From Oncomelania hupensis (Eukaryota; Mollusca; Gastropoda; Littorinimorpha; Pomatiopsidae): a DNA stretch of 64,000 bases. A model generated the notes under the pieces. The model did not search any database. It worked only from the letters and a program-made list of their open reading frames with translations, and was not told where the DNA came from. The stretch spans positions 90,648,268 to 90,712,267 of the forward strand of contig CM072513.1 in NCBI GenBank assembly GCA_036898135.1, in the 5' to 3' direction. The number at the start of each line of letters is the position of its first letter. The stretch's first letter is position 1. Of the stretch, positions 21,131 to 33,390 are shown piece after piece. Position numbers and translations under genes: made by a program.

Positions 21131-21617
21131 CATCCCGCGCCTTAGAATAAGCTCTGAAAATTACAGAATTGTTATGCTTGAATAGTGACGAGGAAATGCC
21201 ATTTTAGAGGTGTTTACTCTATAAACTCGGCTTGATTGGTAATTCTTTCAGCCGATTAGCAAAAATTTTAATCTGCTGGAAATAAGGGACACAAACCCCA
21301 CGGGCAGAGAACTTCAATATTCAAAGATTATATAGGATTGTATGAGTATGAAATTCCATGGGGTGATCCAGAACGAGAGTTTATGAAGTGACGTCCTAGT
21401 TTGATGTGACATAGATTTGTGATGCATAGTATGCATCATTTACTCCACTTGTCCTGGGTGAAACAAACAGTCAATGGTTTTCACTTTTATACAGATCGGG
21501 ACTTTTTGTTTGTTTTGTTTAATTAAAACAAAAATTGACAGAAACATTTTTAAACCCAGGAACTGGTAGCAAGAATTGGCAGATTTTCTGCCAAAAAGAT
21601 TAAGTTTTCATGCCTGA

Positions 21618-21689
<72 letters not shown>

Positions 21690-22267
21690 CATTAGTCCAT
21701 GGCTATGCTTGAAAAAAATTTTTTAATAAATAAAAAATGCATAGCTTCTAACACAGGCGTTTGTTGGTTTTACCTCTTCGTCTCTTGCATACATTCTCCG
21801 GCACTCGCATAATAAACTGAACTTGAAGCTCAAAGACAAATCCAAGCATATAAGCAGATTTTAAAAAAATCAAATATTTCCCTGTCAAGTTGTATGTCTT
21901 TCTTCTGTGTACTCTTTTATCTCTGGTCATTACTTCAAAAATCAGTGGTCATCTTTTCACTCATCTATGTTGCAACTTGTTATAATTTAAAGAGCAAGTA
22001 TTATTATAGATTGATACTATTTTTATTGTAATTGCTTTTGTTTTGCATGGCCAGTAAAACGTTTCCAATGTGATCTTTTCGAAGTATAAATATCTTTAGT
22101 CATATGTCTTAAATCCAACTTAGACCTCTGATGCTCAAGACACTCAAGTATAAGAAAAGAGATCAATGCTAATGCAAACTACGAATCAAATATGGAGCTA
22201 TTCCACTTTACAATGCATAATGACATTTTCTTTATGTTTGTGTGTTTTTAAGTTCTGATTAAATCTT
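21131..22267. other. No gene; CT microsatellite
   Basis: Contains a pure (CT)n run at 21619-21687. Otherwise AT-rich with no splice-consistent exon or element ends recognised. Confidence 0.5.
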
Positions 22268-23221
22268 GATTGGTGTGCTTCAAGGATGCCTACTCTCTCC
22301 AACACTCTTTAACATCTTCCTGGAGCACACCATGTCAGATGCCCTTACAGATCACAAAGGCACCATCAGCATAGAGGTAGAGCGATCGCCAACCTCCATT
22401 TTGTAGTTGACATTGATGGATTGGCTGGAGAGGAACAAGAACTTGAACAGCTGGTACAGAGGCTTGACACCATCTCCAGAGCCGTTGGAATGGAAATAAG
22501 TGCAGAGAAGACCAAAATGATAACCAACAACACCAATGGCATCAACTGGGACATCAAAGGCCAATCCTTCAACACTGTGCATAGCTTCAAATATTTAGGA
22601 GCCATTGTATCAGACAATGGGTCCTGACAGGAAGTCCTCTCCAGGATCGCACAAACAACTACTGCCCTAATAAGATTGAAGTCTATTTGGAAAGACAGGA
22701 CCATCAGTCTACACCCCAAGGTAAGGCTGCTACGCTCCCTTGCCATCTCCATCTTCCTATATGCTTGTGAAACATGGACCCTCACAGCAGACCTACAACG
22801 AAGAATACAAAGCATGGAGATGAGGTACTACAGAAGACTTCTGGGCATTTACTACACCTAGCACATCACCAACAACGAAGTCCGACAGACCATAACACAA
22901 GCCCTTAGACAACACGGTGACATGCTCACAGTAGTGAAGAAACAGAAACTCCGATGGTATGGCCAGTCACCAGAGCATCAGGTCTTGCAAACACCATTCT
23001 GCAAGGCACAGTCCAAGGAGGCCGAAGAAGAGGGAGATAGAAATAGAAGTGGGAGGACAACATTCGAGAATGGACTGGCTTGACACTGAGCGAAGCCAAG
23101 AGGGCTGCTGAGGACAGAGAAAGATGAAATACGCTGGTTAAACGATCATCTGTAGTGCCCCAACCACCTTCGAGTTACGGGATAGGATAGGATAGGATAG
23201 GATAGGATAGGATAGGATAGG
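22268..23221 (+). mobile_element. LINE 3' fragment, degraded, (GGATA)n tail
   Basis: Matches the carboxyl half of the reverse transcriptase at 45032-46767, from the motif B region (CAAGGATGCCTACTCTCTCC) to the end. The frame is broken by stops and indels. It ends in GGATAGGATAGGATAGG. 5' truncated, with no endonuclease region. Confidence 0.9.
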
Positions 23222-23296
23222 TGTTTTTAAGGATACAATAACCTTGACCTTTGTCACGGACCGGTTTTATAGTTATTTGGGCTCTGTGAGCAAAAA

Positions 23297-24350
23297 TGAT
23301 AGTGTACAACATCAGCCCTAAAATGATTGAATCATCAAAAGCCCGTATGACAAGGCTACCAGTGCAGTCTTCCATAACAGCACCATCGGAAACTGGTTCA
23401 AAACAACAATTAGTGTGCCCCAAGGATGCCTACTCTCTCCAACATACTTCAACATCTTCCTAGAACGCATCATGTCAGATGCCCTTACAGATCACTAAGG
23501 CACAGTCAGCATAAGGGGTAGAGCAATCTCCAACCTTCGTTTTGTGGATGACATTGATGGATTGGCTGGAGAGGAAAAGAACTTAACATCTGTTACAGAG
23601 GCTTGACACCACCTCCAGAGCCGTTGGAATGGACATAAGTGCAAAGAAGACCAAAATGATGACCAACAACACCAATGGCATCAACACGGACATCAAAGTC
23701 CAAGGCCAATCCCTTAACACAGTGCATAGCTTCAAATATTTAGGAGCCATTGTATAAGACAATGGGTCCTGACAAGAAGTCCTCTCCAGGATCGCACAAA
23801 CAACTGCTGCCCTGGCAAGGTTAAATTAAGCCCATTTGGAAAGACAAGACCATTAGTCTACATTCCAAGGTAAAGCTGCGCTCCCTTGTCATCTCCATCT
23901 TCCTATACACTTGCAAAACATGGACCCTCACAGCAGATCTACAATGAAGAATACAAAGCATGGAGATGAGGTGCTGCAGAAGACTTCTGGGCACTTCCTA
24001 TACCCAGCACATCACCAACAACAAAGTCCGACAGACCTTCACACAAGCCATTGGACAACACGATGACCTGCTCACAGTGGTGAAGAAACGGAAACTCCGA
24101 TGGTAAGGCCACGTCACCAGATCATCAGGCCTTGCAAAGACCATCCTCCAAGGCACAGTGCAAGGAGGTAGAAGAAGAGGGAGACCAAAACAGAGATGGG
24201 AGGACAACATTCGACAATGGACTGGCTTGACACTGAGCGAAGCCATCAGGGTTGCTGAGGACAGAGAAAGATGGAGTACGCTGGTTAAACGATTATCTGT
24301 GGTGCCCCAACGACCTCCGAGTTACGGGATAGGATAGGATAGGATAGGGT
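23297..24350 (+). mobile_element. LINE 3' fragment, degraded, second copy
   Basis: Same family and orientation as the preceding fragment. It begins at the region equivalent to YNISPKIIE of the intact copy and ends in (GGATA)n. Many stops. Two consecutive, same-strand truncated copies suggest either tandem insertion or a local duplication. Confidence 0.88.
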
Positions 24351-25929
24351 CCGATGACCTTATATTGTTGTTAGTCTGTTTCTTGTAAGAAAATAATGGT
24401 AATATTTTATGAGAGCTAAATTTTGATTGGTTGGGCTGGTCACATGACAGTTCACTAATGTAAATTCAAAAAAATCTAGTAATTCTTTTCTTTACTATAC
24501 TAGAGATAGTTTGGTCTGGACTTTCGCCGCTGTGTCAGCAGAAGTCTCTAGCTGCCTGGGCCTCAAGAAGAGACGTAGAAGAAGACGAGGAGGCCGAAGG
24601 AGAAGAAAGATATGGTAGAGTGTATTTTTAATGGATTTTATAGGCCTACTTATTTTTTTATAATCGTTATTCATTTTTTCTGGTTAGAAGATAAGTTTAT
24701 TCTTATTTGGTATTCTCAATTGGTTATTCTCATATGGTTAGGTAATTATTCCTAATCAGTTATCCCTAGTTGGAGTGTTCAAAGTTTAAACTACTGAGTT
24801 CACTACAATTCTTTCATTCTTACCCTGGCTTTTTGTTGAGGAAAGAGGACAGTTTGTTCATTTGCGATTTGGTATTCATGTTCTGGACTCACAAACTGTT
24901 TGGTGAGTTGAAAATCTTTTGAACATTTATTGTATTCTGTGAGTATTGTTTTCTAGGCTAAAGTAAAATAATAACTTTGCAGTTTCCAAGAAATAATAGT
25001 AAATATTTAGGTGTCATCATTTTGTCTAAAATATTTTGTTTTAATTTTGTAACTTTGACTTTGTGGAATTGTAATTCTAATTTTGTCATTTCATTTATTT
25101 TTTGTTACATAGAAGCAAAACATAAAAGTGAAGAGAAAACATTATTCAGCAATTGACTGTTGAATGCAGAGATTTTCTGGTTTATGTTTGTATCATTGTT
25201 TTAAAAGAATTAAGTTTCTATAATTCTTTAACTGGACAGTACCTTGGTCATTTGAAATATTTTGATGACTATTTGTCAAGTCATTTGTAGAACAAAGTGC
25301 TTAGTAGTATTTTATTGTTCCCTTTTAGTATACCGAGTCACGGAGAGTGTGCTGAATGCAGTTGAGTCAGTGTTGTCTATTACCCTTGCTCAATGCGTGG
25401 GGTAGGTTTTATTATTTTTTGGCTTATGCGTTGTCACTTTGTACATGAAGCAGTTTCATTGGTATTTTGTATTTTCAATTGTGCATAACTATGATTCAGT
25501 TATGTTATCTTTGGACAAATATGTTTTTCTGTATAAGAATAACTCTGAGCGTTTTGGAGGTTATTGTTATTTTCTAATTCATAGTGTTATCGAAGACTTG
25601 TCATTTGTCAGTATATGTAACCAATAACGTTGCAACTATTTTCATTAACTTTTTCTATGGATGCATGGCATTTCTCATCATGGAAGAGTATTGTTTTATG
25701 TTGTCCTTCCATGATGGTTTCTTAGTATTGTTATTATTGTATGTTTCAGGGTTTGCTTCTTGCATACATCATTCTTCATACTACTTATCCATTCATCATT
25801 CGTTCATCATTCCTTCTTATTGGCTTGAGACAAGAATAAACGCGCTCCGAACCCCAACCAACTGCTTAGCGCCTCAGTGTGTATAAGAGTGCGACAGACA
25901 TTCTAAGTAATTTCAAAGCAAGCATAAGC
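24351..25929. other. No gene recognised
   Basis: AT-rich DNA, TTTTG-rich in places. No convincing exon, tail or TIR was found. Confidence 0.4.
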
Positions 25930-26190
25930 AGACGGTCACAAAGAGAAGAGGGAAGAAGAATCAAGAAGATAAGAATAAAGAGGAAATTTGGACGTAGAGG
26001 AAGAAGAAGAGAAGAAGAAGAAAGAAGAAGAAGAGAAGAAGAAAAAAAAAGAAGAAGAGGGAACAGAAGAAGGAGCAGAAGAAGAGGACGCAGAAGAAGA
26101 AAACGAAGAAGAAAAGGGAGCAGAAGAAGACAAAGAAGGAGGCAGAGAAAGAGGTGAGAGGAAGGAGAATGAGGATGAGAGAAGGAGACA
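25930..26190 (+). repeat. GAA/GAG purine-rich low-complexity tract
   Basis: GAAGAA-type repeats on the plus strand. They give Arg/Glu-rich frames on one strand and Phe/Ser/Leu-rich frames on the other, all artefacts of composition. Confidence 0.85.
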
Positions 26191-26991
26191 GAGGAGAGGC
26201 GGAGAGACAGCAAATGCAGAAGGAGCGTACAGTGAGAGGCTGGAACATTCTAGATGATAGCATAGTGTACGGCCACATCCACAGAAACTTTTAAAAGTAG
26301 ACTAACGGCCAGCCTCCACCAGTGAGCCGCTGCACAACCCCCAACCCGCTGCAATTTATGCCAGTCACTTGGATGTGTAGCAGCGTAACACAACAGACAT
26401 AGATACAGGAGAACTGGGAGTGATATTGAAGAGCAAAAGACGACGACGCTGACAGAGAAGAGACTAAAGATCAAGTTAATGCCGTGACTATAACTGCAGT
26501 GTGATAATATTCATTTATACAACTTTTGTTTCTTTCCTCTGGCGATGGTGACTGGGAGTTGTGAGTTATTTGTGAGTTGAATATATATATTATTCTTTCA
26601 ATGGATTTATTCTGCGACATGACGTGAGTAGAAGCAATTGTACTTATTCCATTTGATTTTTGTAAAATTTGTATTTGTGCTATTGTGTTGATTTATGTTT
26701 ATTGTTTAACGGACAACTTAGTTTATTGTTACTAGTTAGAGGAGTTGTGAGACGGGAGAACACACAGATTGATGCATGGCAACTCGAAAATACCTCTTTT
26801 AGTTACAATCTTCAAGACTGATGCAATAATGTCACACATATGACACACCATTGAATGATCTCTAAATACAAGTTTTGTCTTTGTAGATTTCCAAGTTCAA
26901 AGTATCATTATGAACTGACTTTTCAGATGGCTCCAGTGAACTTTACCTTGAGAAAAGGTTAAACAATCTTGCTAAGTGGATCTCACTGATA
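26191..26991. other. No gene recognised
   Basis: Mixed-composition sequence with no coding similarity that I can name and no element ends before the pogo-type element that starts at 26992. Confidence 0.4.
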
Positions 26992-27780
26992 CAGTGGAAC
27001 CTCTCTACAACGACCTTGAAAATGTTGACAAAAATCGGTCTTTATAGAGAGGGGTCTTTATAGAGAGGGGTCTTTACAGAGAGCATAATGGCCTTTTCTT
27101 GAATCAATTTGCCAGTGATCGGAATATTCTTTCTTCTAGCATCCAGAAACCAATCCCAAACTTTCTCATTTACTTCCGAGTATGTTGTCTTCCTCCGTTT
27201 TGATCGCGTACGATCGGCATTATCACCACTTTCCCACCTTTTAAGAATGTCATCTTTGTCTCGGATAATTCCTTGAATTTGTGTTTTTCCAACTTTAAGA
27301 CTCTTTGCGATCGCAATGGCAGTCTCTCCTTTTTTGTGTCTGTTTACAACATTAACTCGATCTTCCAGAGATAAAAATTTTCTTTTCTTTGTAGACTCCA
27401 TCATCCCATCACGCTTTCTTTGCTTCTTCTCAGTGCCGCGCTCGTGATGTGAATAAAGTGAAATGCAAACCCCAAACGAGTAGAATTTAGAATGTGACGT
27501 TACAAGATGACGTCAAACTTATAGAAGATTACTTTATCGGCTGGCGTGTCACATATAGGTACCTGTCTGACTGTGCTGAACAAAATTGTAGACAGTTTTT
27601 ATTGTGCAGTCATGCCGAGAAAGTCGCTATACGGTCTGCAAAGATCGGTCGTTAGACGTTATAGCGAGGGAGTCGCTATACTGATGACAGCAATATAAGG
27701 AAATACATCGGTTAAAATAAAATGGGTCGTTGTAGCGGGGGAGTCGTTATAGAGGGGGGTCATTGTGAGAGGTTCCACTG
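26992..27780 (-). mobile_element. Non-autonomous pogo/Tigger-type transposon
   Basis: 789 bp with inverted termini CAGTGGAACCTCTC at both ends. The left flank is TA and the right flank is CA (one change from TA), consistent with the pogo TA duplication. Inner subterminal repeats of TCTTTATAGAGAGGGG type are present. It contains only the N-terminal DNA-binding part of a transposase; the DDE core is missing. Confidence 0.85.
27042..27404 (-). pseudogene. Tigger transposase N-terminal fragment
   Basis: 120 codons. Residues 7-60 have the CENP-B/Psq helix-turn-helix pattern (FLSLEDRVNVVNRHKKGETA, then IAKSLKVGKTQIQGI). The start of the second DNA-binding domain follows (VWDWFLDARRKNIPITGKLI). The frame then runs into the terminal repeat and stops. 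Full Tigger transposases are several hundred residues, so this is a deletion derivative. Confidence 0.85.
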
Positions 27781-27977
27781 CACCATGACTCACCAATCAC
27801 AAGTCAATTATCCATAACTTAGACACACAAACACCTACCCACACACACAAATGAAATGAAATTAATTTTTAGAAAATAGTCATTATTTGACAAACACTTG
27901 GTTGACCTTGTGGCCTTGACCTTGAAACGACTCACACGCTGCATGCATTTGAGTAAAAAGTGAAATGTGCTACTCAC

Positions 27978-28031
27978 GCCTTGTGCATCAATGGCGCAGT
28001 TCATGATGTCAATCCAGCCCTTGTAGGTAGC
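27978..28031 (-). CDS. Nav1 exon: domain III pore helix and selectivity filter
   Basis: 54 bp, 18 codons, AG acceptor and GTGAGT donor, phase 0 at both ends. Reads ATYKGWIDIMNCAIDAQG. The Lys in YKGW is the domain III filter residue of the D-E-K-A ring that makes Nav1 channels sodium selective; invertebrate Nav2 channels have Glu here. It is the last exon of the gene visible in this window. Confidence 0.95.
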
Positions 28032-28124
28032 CTGGAAGTAGACACAGAACCCTTACAAACATGTACCTTGGCAGTGTGTCAGTGTTATAGGCACAAAAGT
28101 TATACATTGAGGATCTCTACCAGG

Positions 28125-28256
28125 GGCTTGCTACTATTACCATACTTTATGGACTACAAGGACAGAATTTAGCCACACATTAGGCTCAGTGTATTATAAG
28201 TCGAAGTCTAGGACAAAAAGTATCGCCTTACGTAGTCCCTAAAATACAGTACAGTG
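28125..28256 (-). mobile_element. Fragment of a DNA-transposon family also at 61331
   Basis: Contains TATGGACTACAAGGACA at one end, TTAGCCACACATTAGGC in the middle and TAGTCCCTAAAATACAGTAC at the other. The same features frame 61331-61725. The ends are imperfect inverted repeats of TTTA.GGACTAC.AAGG type. Too short to code. Confidence 0.45.
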
Positions 28257-28261
28257 CTTAA

Positions 28262-31165
28262 AGGTCAGCTCTTTCTTTATACAGTCAACAGTCAGCTCTT
28301 TCTTTATACAGTCAACAGTCAGCTCTTTCTTTATACAGTCAACAGTCAGCTCTTTCTTTATACAGTCAACAGTCAGCTCTTTCTTTATACAGCCAACAGT
28401 CAGCTCTTTCTTTATACAGTCAACAGTCAGCTCTTTCTTTATACAGTCAACAGTCAGCTCTTTCTTTATACAGTCAACTCTTTCTTTATACAGTCAACAG
28501 TCAACTCTTTCTTTATACAGTCAACAGTCAGCTCTTTCTTTATACAGTCAACAGTCAGCTCTTTCTTTATACAGTCAACAGTCAGCTCTTTCTTTATACA
28601 GTCAACTCTTTCTTTATGCAGTCAACAGTCAACTCTTTCTTTATACAGTCAACAGTCAACTCTTTCTTTATACAGTCAACTGTCAGCTCTTTCTTTATAC
28701 AGTCAACAGTCAGCTCTTTCTTTATACAGTCAACTCTTTCTTTATACAGTCAACAGTCAGCTCTTTCTTTATACAGTCAACAGTCAACTCTTTCTGTATG
28801 CAGTCAACAGTCAGCTCTTTCTTTATACAGTCAACAGTCAACTCTTTCTTTATACAGTCAACAGTCAGCTCTTTCTTTATACAGTCAACTCTTTCTTTAT
28901 GCAGTCAACAGTCAACTCTTTCTTTATGCAGTCAACAGTCAACTCTTTCTTTATACAGTCAACTGTCAACTCTTTCTTTATACAGTCAACTGTCAGCTCT
29001 TCTTTATACAGTCAACTCTTTCTTTATACAGTCAACTCTTTCTTTATACAGTCAACTCTTTCTTTATATAGTCAACTGTCAACTCTTTCTTTATACAGTC
29101 AACTCTTTCTTTATACAGTCAACTGTCAGCTCTTCTTTATACAGTCAACAGTCATCTCTTTCTTTATACAGTCAACTGTCAGCTCTTTCTTTATACAGTC
29201 AACAGTCAGCTCTTCTTTATACAGTCAACAGTCAACTCTTTCTTTATACAGTCAACTGTCAGCTCTTCTTTATACAGTCAACAGTCAACTCTTTCTTTAC
29301 ACAGTCAACAGTCAGCTCTTTCTTTATACAGTCAACAGTCAGCTCTTTCTTTATACAGTCAACAGTCAGCTCTTTCTTCATACAGTCAACTCTTTCTTTA
29401 TACAGTCAACAGTCAACTCTTTCTTTATACAGTCAACAGTCAACTCTTTCTTTATACAGTCAACTGTCAGCTCTTCTTTATACAGTCAACTCTTTCTTTA
29501 TACAGTCAACTCTTTCTTTATACAGTCAACTCTTTCTTTATATAGTCAACTGTCAACTCTTTCTTTATACAGTCAACTGTCAACTCTTTCTTTATACAGT
29601 CAACTGTCAACTCTTTCTTTATACAGTCAACTGTCAGCTCTTCTTTATACAGTCAACTCTTTCTTTATACAGTCAACAGTCAACTATTTCTTTATACAGT
29701 CAACTGTCAACTCTTTCTTTATATAGTCAACTGTCAGCTCTTTCTTTATACAGTCAACTGTCAACTCTTTCTTTATATAGTCAACAGTCAACTCTTTCTT
29801 TATACAGTCAACTGTCAACTCTTTCTTTATACAGTCAACTGTCAGACCTATGATTGTATTATTTCGCACTATAGGCATTTTATATGTATGTGTTTCGTTG
29901 ATGATTTATAATGATGGTTGTATTCTATTTTGTTTTTGTAACCGGGGTGTTTCGCGTAGTTGAGGTCAACCCTCAGCCATCCCCCGCGTGGGATGTCTTT
30001 ATTGTAAAGTGACTGGCCGGCGGAGGGCGTTCAATTTTCCCACTAGGGTTGTTTCGGCAGATCTTTTATGCGGATCGGGGGTTGTCCGGTCCTGATTTGG
30101 CTCGGAAGAGTCCGCTGGACCTAAAGCAACAATAAATCAATCAATCAATCAATCATACAGTCAACTCTTTCTTTATATAGTCAACTGTCAGCTCTTTCTT
30201 TATACAGTCAACTCTTTCTTTATACAGTCAACTCTTTCTTTATACAGTCAGCTCTTTCTTTATACAGTCAACAGTCAGCTCTTTCTTTATACAGTCAACA
30301 GTCAGCTCTTTCTTTATACAGTCAACAGTCAGCTCTTTCTTTATACAGTCAACAGTCAGCTCTTTCTTTATACAGTCAACAGTCAGCTCTTTCTTTATAC
30401 AGTCAACTCTTTCTTTATACAGTCAACAGTCATCTCTTTCTTTATACAGTCAACTGTCAACTCTTTCTTTATACAGTCAACTGTCAGCTCTTTCTTTATA
30501 CAGTCAACAGTCGGCTCTTTCTTTCTACAGTCAACAGTCAGCTCTTTCTTTCTACAGTCAACAGTCAGCTCTTTCTTTCTACAGTCAACAGTCAACTCTT
30601 TCTTTATACAGTCAACAGTCATCTCTTTCTTTATACAGTCAACTGTCAACTCTTTCTTTATACAGTCAACTGTCAGCTCTTTCTTTATACAGTCAACTCT
30701 TTCTTTATACAGTCAACTTTTTCTTTATATAGTCAACTGTCAGCCCTTTCTTTATACAGTCAACTCTTTCTTTATACAGTCAACTGTAAACTCTTTCTTT
30801 CTGCAGTCAACTCTTTCTTTATACAGTCAACTCTTTCTTTATACAGTCAACTCTTTCTTTAAACAGTCAACTGTAAACTCTTTCTTTCTGCAGTCAACTC
30901 TTTCTTTATACAGTCAACTCTTTCTTTATACAGTCAACTCTTTCTTTATACAGTCAACTGTAACCTCTTTCTTTCTGCAGTCAACTCTTTCTTTATACAG
31001 TCAACTGTAAACTCTTTCTTTCTGCAGTCAACTCTTTCTTTATACAGTCAACTCTTTCTTTATACAGTCAACTCTTTCTTTATACAGTCAACTCTTTCGT
31101 TATACAGTCAACTCTTTCTTTATACAGTCAACTCTTTCTTTAAACAGTCAACAGTCAACTCTTTC
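28262..31165 (+). repeat. 20/27-bp satellite array, 2.9 kb
   Basis: Tandem units CAGTCAACTCTTTCTTTATA (20 bp), or the same with a seven-base insertion giving 27 bp (CAGTCAACAGTCAGC... form), in irregular alternation, with drifting variants toward 31165. All three plus frames are nearly stop-free, so very long artificial open frames appear. It is interrupted once by a retroposon at 29848-30157. It lies in a channel intron. Confidence 0.95.
29848..30157 (+). mobile_element. Retroposon 3' end with (AATC)n tail inside the satellite
   Basis: Second copy of the element at 4219-4489, here with its complete end: ...GTCCGCTGGACCTAAAGCAACAATAAATCAATCAATC. Satellite units continue directly on both sides, so the insertion is younger than the array. 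Confidence 0.85.
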
Positions 31166-31852
31166 TTTAAACTCACTTTAAATTCTAGGACTTCCAACAT
31201 TTCGCTTGCTCTAACCAAGGTTGTGTTGATATAGACAATCATTTCACCCACATTAGTTTCTGTCGACATTTACACCTATCAAGACCAAGCCACATGCAGA
31301 GGTACGTAAACTTATTACACCCACAAGCCAAGGATGTTATTAACACTCTGAAATCAAAGACAAAATCATCTGTGCTGATACAGGAGTATTATTTCCCAAA
31401 CATGCCCCATGTATTACAGGCAGCAGAGAATGCAGTCAGCTTGTATATTCCACAACTCTGCCAATAAGACATGCTCAAGGTGCTCGACAATGAACACATT
31501 ACCCGTTACGTTACAGTCTTTCAAAACTAAAATGCGACAAATATTGTTACGTTTACCAAGCCAAAAAGACACGGTGAACAGGGAGTTGTAGGGGTAAAGG
31601 CAGTGTGGAGGTGGGGGGAGGGGGTTGGCATGAGAGGTAGAGGTGGGGAGGGTGGAAGGTGCTAGAAGGAATTATGGAAGAAAACCAAAAAGGGTAGAAG
31701 ATTAAAGCCAAGTATCACGCAGATTTGCATTAAAAAAAAAATCTGGAAAATTTTTATTTTGGGTCAAGTACATCTTACATTGCTACAACATGCATGTGTA
31801 GTGAAAAAGCTACAGAGAGGGAGAGTGAGGTAAAGAAGATAGACTGACGAAC
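31166..31852. other. Intron, nothing recognised
   Basis: Between the satellite and the next channel exon. Contains a G-rich stretch near 31600-31660. No coding or RNA feature seen. Confidence 0.4.
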
Positions 31853-32009
31853 CACTTGAAACAGAGCCAGGTAGGCCTGTATGACGTTGTCAAAATTCAC
31901 TTTGGAGTTGTTCCAGTGTAATCCCATTTCTTTACACACTGTCTTGTTGGGTACGACGCTGACGTCCACCCGCGTTGCGTTGTCATAGTAGCAGGCATAG
32001 AACTGGCCG
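31853..32009 (-). CDS. Nav1 exon: domain III extracellular turret
   Basis: 157 bp, entered with two bases carried over from the previous exon and left in phase 0. Encodes the S5-to-pore loop, with GQFYACYYDN, SVVPNKTVC and WNNSKVNFDN, ending YLALFQV. Two potential N-glycosylation sites (NKT, NNS). It joins directly to the filter exon at 28031. The donor is GTTCGT, weaker than the others. Confidence 0.93.
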
Positions 32010-32126
32010 CTGCGGTCAAAATGTACCAATTATTCTCTAGTGAAACAATCAACCCGTCCACCACTGGACAAAACATTCCACTACATGTCAGTACCTTGAT
32101 TGAAGAATTATATTACGTAAGAGTGT

Positions 32127-32128
<2 letters not shown>

Positions 32129-32166
<38 letters not shown>

Positions 32167-32207
32167 TATAACACTAATAATTATTATTAACATTACTGTT
32201 ATTATTA

Positions 32208-32238
<31 letters not shown>

Positions 32239-32255
32239 ATTATTAAATTACTACT
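32129..32255. repeat. AAT/ATT microsatellite
   Basis: AAT units followed by ATT units in a channel intron. Confidence 0.9.
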
Positions 32256-33116
32256 AGAACAAACTCCCTAACACACCTAGCCAATTATTTTGATATCATC
32301 ATCTGCATTTGTGAGCAGTGTCTGTGTTTAAAACTCCAATGGCTTTCTTCTTCTTCCCTTTTAAAAAAAAAATCTTCTTCCTCTTCTTTCTTCTTCATCT
32401 TATCCTCTCCATATTTCTGTTCCGTCATCAGACCTGCCTACCCTAGTTTTTAAAAAAGAGTAGCAGCCAGTACGTAAAACCATAGTTTTAGTGTAAAAAC
32501 CATAGCATGGTAACTTTTCATAAATTGACAAAATTTTTAACATCACTTATAGTATTATAAGTAACTGATTTGTGCCAGAATAAAAATGTATTAATACTTT
32601 GTTTTCTCAATCTGTAATTTGTTTAATAATAAATTAAGTGTCATCATTTATCTTAGTATTCTTTTTAAAATATCCACTATCTGATAATGCAATATGCTAA
32701 AGTGTTCAAAAAGTACACTACATGCATTACACTACAGATTAAATCTGTACAGTGTATAAATTTATTGACAAAAACAAATTAGATAATACATAGCATGCAT
32801 GTTATGAACCAAATCTTCATCATCCCTTTATTGATCATTTGTTAACTGGTGGCATATGCAGGTTTAACAGCAAGTTTACAAGTACTCAGCCTTGGGAAAT
32901 GCCTTGATTTTATTATGCAATATGTTTAATTGTTAAAAATGTAGCCTAGCTACATGTACCATGAAATGAATTAAAAGGATTAAAATATACTAATGCAGTG
33001 TACAACTTATTTGAATTTTATCAACTACAAGTATTATTCAGTATGCTTTTTTTGTTCATTTCCAAGCTTAACCGAAAATTCTTTATTACATACCCTACAG
33101 TAGGCCTGAGTAGGCC

Positions 33117-33180
33117 TATCCTATCCTATCCTGTCCGTAACTGGAGGTCGTAGGGGCACCACAGATGATCGTTTAACCAA
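33117..33180 (-). mobile_element. Very short LINE 3' end, (TATCC)n
   Basis: CTATCCTATCCTATCCTGTCC followed by about 50 bp matching the end of the intact LINE at 45040. It is fused directly to the left copy of the duplicated exon-like sequence. Confidence 0.85.
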
Positions 33181-33255
33181 ATCAAAGCAGCCTCAAAAAC
33201 GAAAGCTTCATGAAACAGACAGTTCTGGAAGTGACGATGAAGAAAATTCTGTGAA
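33181..33255 (+). pseudogene. Left arm of duplicated exon-like sequence
   Basis: Matches the reverse complement of 33395-33470 almost base for base (CAAAGCAGCCTCAAAAACG, CATGAAACAGACAGTTC, GACGATGAAGAAAATTCTG). It lacks the start codon. Confidence 0.75.
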
Positions 33256-33390
33256 AGCTTCAACATTTTTGACTGAGTTTCGTTGACATTAGGCATGATG
33301 AACATTTTTTTTTGAAGGTAGCAAAGTGGGCCAACGTGTTGTGTAATCTGAAATAAATCTCTGTTGCATTGGTCGTGCACATTTTGAAGC

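Noticed and set aside
22352..24246. Minus-strand frames of 76-149 codons
   Set aside because: Shadows of the degraded plus-strand LINE reverse transcriptase.
28254..29853. Long open frames of 490 and 351 codons with repeated LFLYTVNSQ
   Set aside because: They are translations of the 20/27-bp satellite, open in several frames at once and with no start context or domain.
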